The notes under the pieces were generated by a model. That model was not told the DNA's origin. It saw only the letters and a list, made by a program, of their open reading frames with translations, and searched no databases. From GWA2-49-15 sp964359085 (GTDB lineage Bacteria; Bdellovibrionota; Bacteriovoracia; Bacteriovoracales; Bacteriovoracaceae): a stretch of 14,845 bases of DNA. Positions 14,210-14,845 of this stretch are shown piece by piece. How positions within the stretch are numbered: the stretch's first letter is position 1; every line of letters begins with the position of its first letter. Location: positions 1 through 14,845 of the forward strand of contig CAYHRT010000088.1 in the NCBI GenBank assembly GCA_964359085.1, written 5' to 3'. Made by a program: the position numbers and the translations under genes.

Positions 14210-14845
14210 TTATGTCTGCGATTGTGTTTTATCTCCCAAAATTCCATACAACATCTTTCCCACAGTAAAGAGAAGAATTCTTAAATTCAACGTCATGGAG
14301 GCCTTATTGAGAATGTAATACAAATCATATTTTAACTTCTGGGCCGGAGAGGCGTCATATGGGCAGCAGATCTGTGCCAAACCTGTAATCCCAGGCAGAA
14401 CTACGGCGCGCTGATTATAACCGGGAACATTTTCTTTGAATTTTTCTATGATCTCTTGTCTTTCAGGTCGTGGCCCAATGAATGACATCTCTCGTTTGAT
14501 AATATTGATGAGCTGTGGCAATTCATCCAGGTGGCTCGCCCGAAGAAAATTCCCAAAACGAGTGACTCTTGGATCGCCTTTCCATGAAAGTACGGCACCG
14601 CATTTGTCTTCAGCATTTTGTACCATTGTTCTGAATTTATAGATTAAAAATTCTTGAGAATCTCTCCCTACACGTTTCTGACTATAAATTCCTGGACCAT
14701 TTGAAGTGATTTTTATGCCTAGAAAAATTAGGAGCATTATGGGGGAGAAAAAAGCCAAAAGAGCGAACGCTGTAAAGATTTCTATACCTGCTGTGTTTGG
14801 CCATCTAAGACTGAGACCATTGGCCACGTAAGAATGAGAGTATTT
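14210..14845 (-). CDS. Undecaprenyl-phosphate sugar phosphotransferase (initiating monotopic PGT), 5' end uncertain
   Basis: This enzyme moves a sugar phosphate from a nucleotide sugar to undecaprenyl phosphate and so starts repeat-unit assembly. Seen: a membrane-entry helix FTAFALLAFFSPIMLLIFLG; GPGIYSQKRVG; YKFRTM; DPRVTRFGNFLR; the catalytic Asp-Glu pair in LDELPQL; MSFIGPRPERQE; PGITGLAQI; and KYDLYYI. These are the bacterial sugar transferase (PF02397) motifs. The first possible start is a GTG at 14827 (205 residues) with no ribosome site, and the frame stays open to the window edge. It could therefore be either a short PglC-like form or the C-terminal domain of a longer WcaJ/EpsB-type protein. 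The basic K/R-R-x-x-D that usually precedes the helix is replaced by NTAGIEIF. It is followed by the beta-barrel gene with one base between stop and start. Confidence 0.93.
   Translation of the reverse strand, partial: KYSHSYVANGLSLRWPNTAGIEIFTAFALLAFFSPIMLLIFLGIKITSNGPGIYSQKRVGRDSQEFLIYKFRTMVQNAEDKCGAVLSWKGDPRVTRFGNFLRASHLDELPQLINIIKREMSFIGPRPERQEIIEKFKENVPGYNQRAVVLPGITGLAQICCPYDASPAQKLKYDLYYILNKASMTLNLRILLFTVGKMLYGILGDKTQSQT

Overview
The window is almost entirely one surface-polysaccharide (exopolysaccharide, capsule or O-antigen type) biosynthesis locus from an AT-rich Gram-negative bacterium. Gram-negative is inferred from a lipoprotein with a lipobox and Asn at +2, a predicted outer-membrane beta-barrel, a Wzz-like chain-length protein and a Wzy-like polymerase. 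The taxon cannot be fixed from sequence alone. The base composition and style would suit Bdellovibrionota or a similar proteobacterial lineage, but that is a guess. A run of ten N inside a coding sequence shows that this is a draft assembly.

Layout, left to right. (1) Positions 1-4410, minus strand: a tight four-gene operon read from right to left. It encodes an AMP-forming acyl ligase, an acyl carrier protein, a NAD-synthetase-like PP-loop ATPase and a glutamine-dependent asparagine-synthase-type amidotransferase that runs off the left edge. (2) 4567-5313, plus strand: a GNAT-like acyltransferase, divergent from the ligase. (3) 5261-9914, minus strand: a methyltransferase, a GH44-like glycosidase lipoprotein, a GT4 glycosyltransferase and a polysaccharide deacetylase with the C-terminal extension typical of exosortase-A (XrtA/PEP-CTERM) loci. 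(4) 10072-12106, plus strand: a two-gene unit encoding a polysaccharide co-polymerase (Wzz-like) and a Wzy/O-antigen-ligase-type membrane protein. (5) 11999-14845, minus strand: an operon of an initiating sugar-phosphate transferase (5' end uncertain, frame open at the window edge), an outer-membrane beta-barrel and a FemAB/CelD-type GNAT protein.

How the parts fit. The sugar transferase would load the first sugar phosphate on undecaprenyl phosphate, and the GT4 enzyme extends it. The deacetylase, methyltransferase and GNAT proteins would decorate the glycan. Wzy polymerises, the Wzz-like protein sets chain length, the beta-barrel may form the exit pore, and the glycosidase lipoprotein may trim the chain at the outer membrane. 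The ligase/ACP/NadE-like/AsnB cassette looks like a system that activates a carboxylic acid onto a carrier and forms an amide. Its substrate is unknown, and it is the most interesting part of the window.

Several genes (deacetylase, AMP ligase, ACP, AsnB-type amidotransferase, FemAB-like protein, short sugar transferase) resemble families that accompany exosortase A. No exosortase, PEP-CTERM substrate, flippase, Wza-type exporter or tyrosine kinase is seen here, so the locus must continue outside the window. There is no stretch over 300 bases without a gene. No tRNA, rRNA, CRISPR array or insertion sequence was seen.
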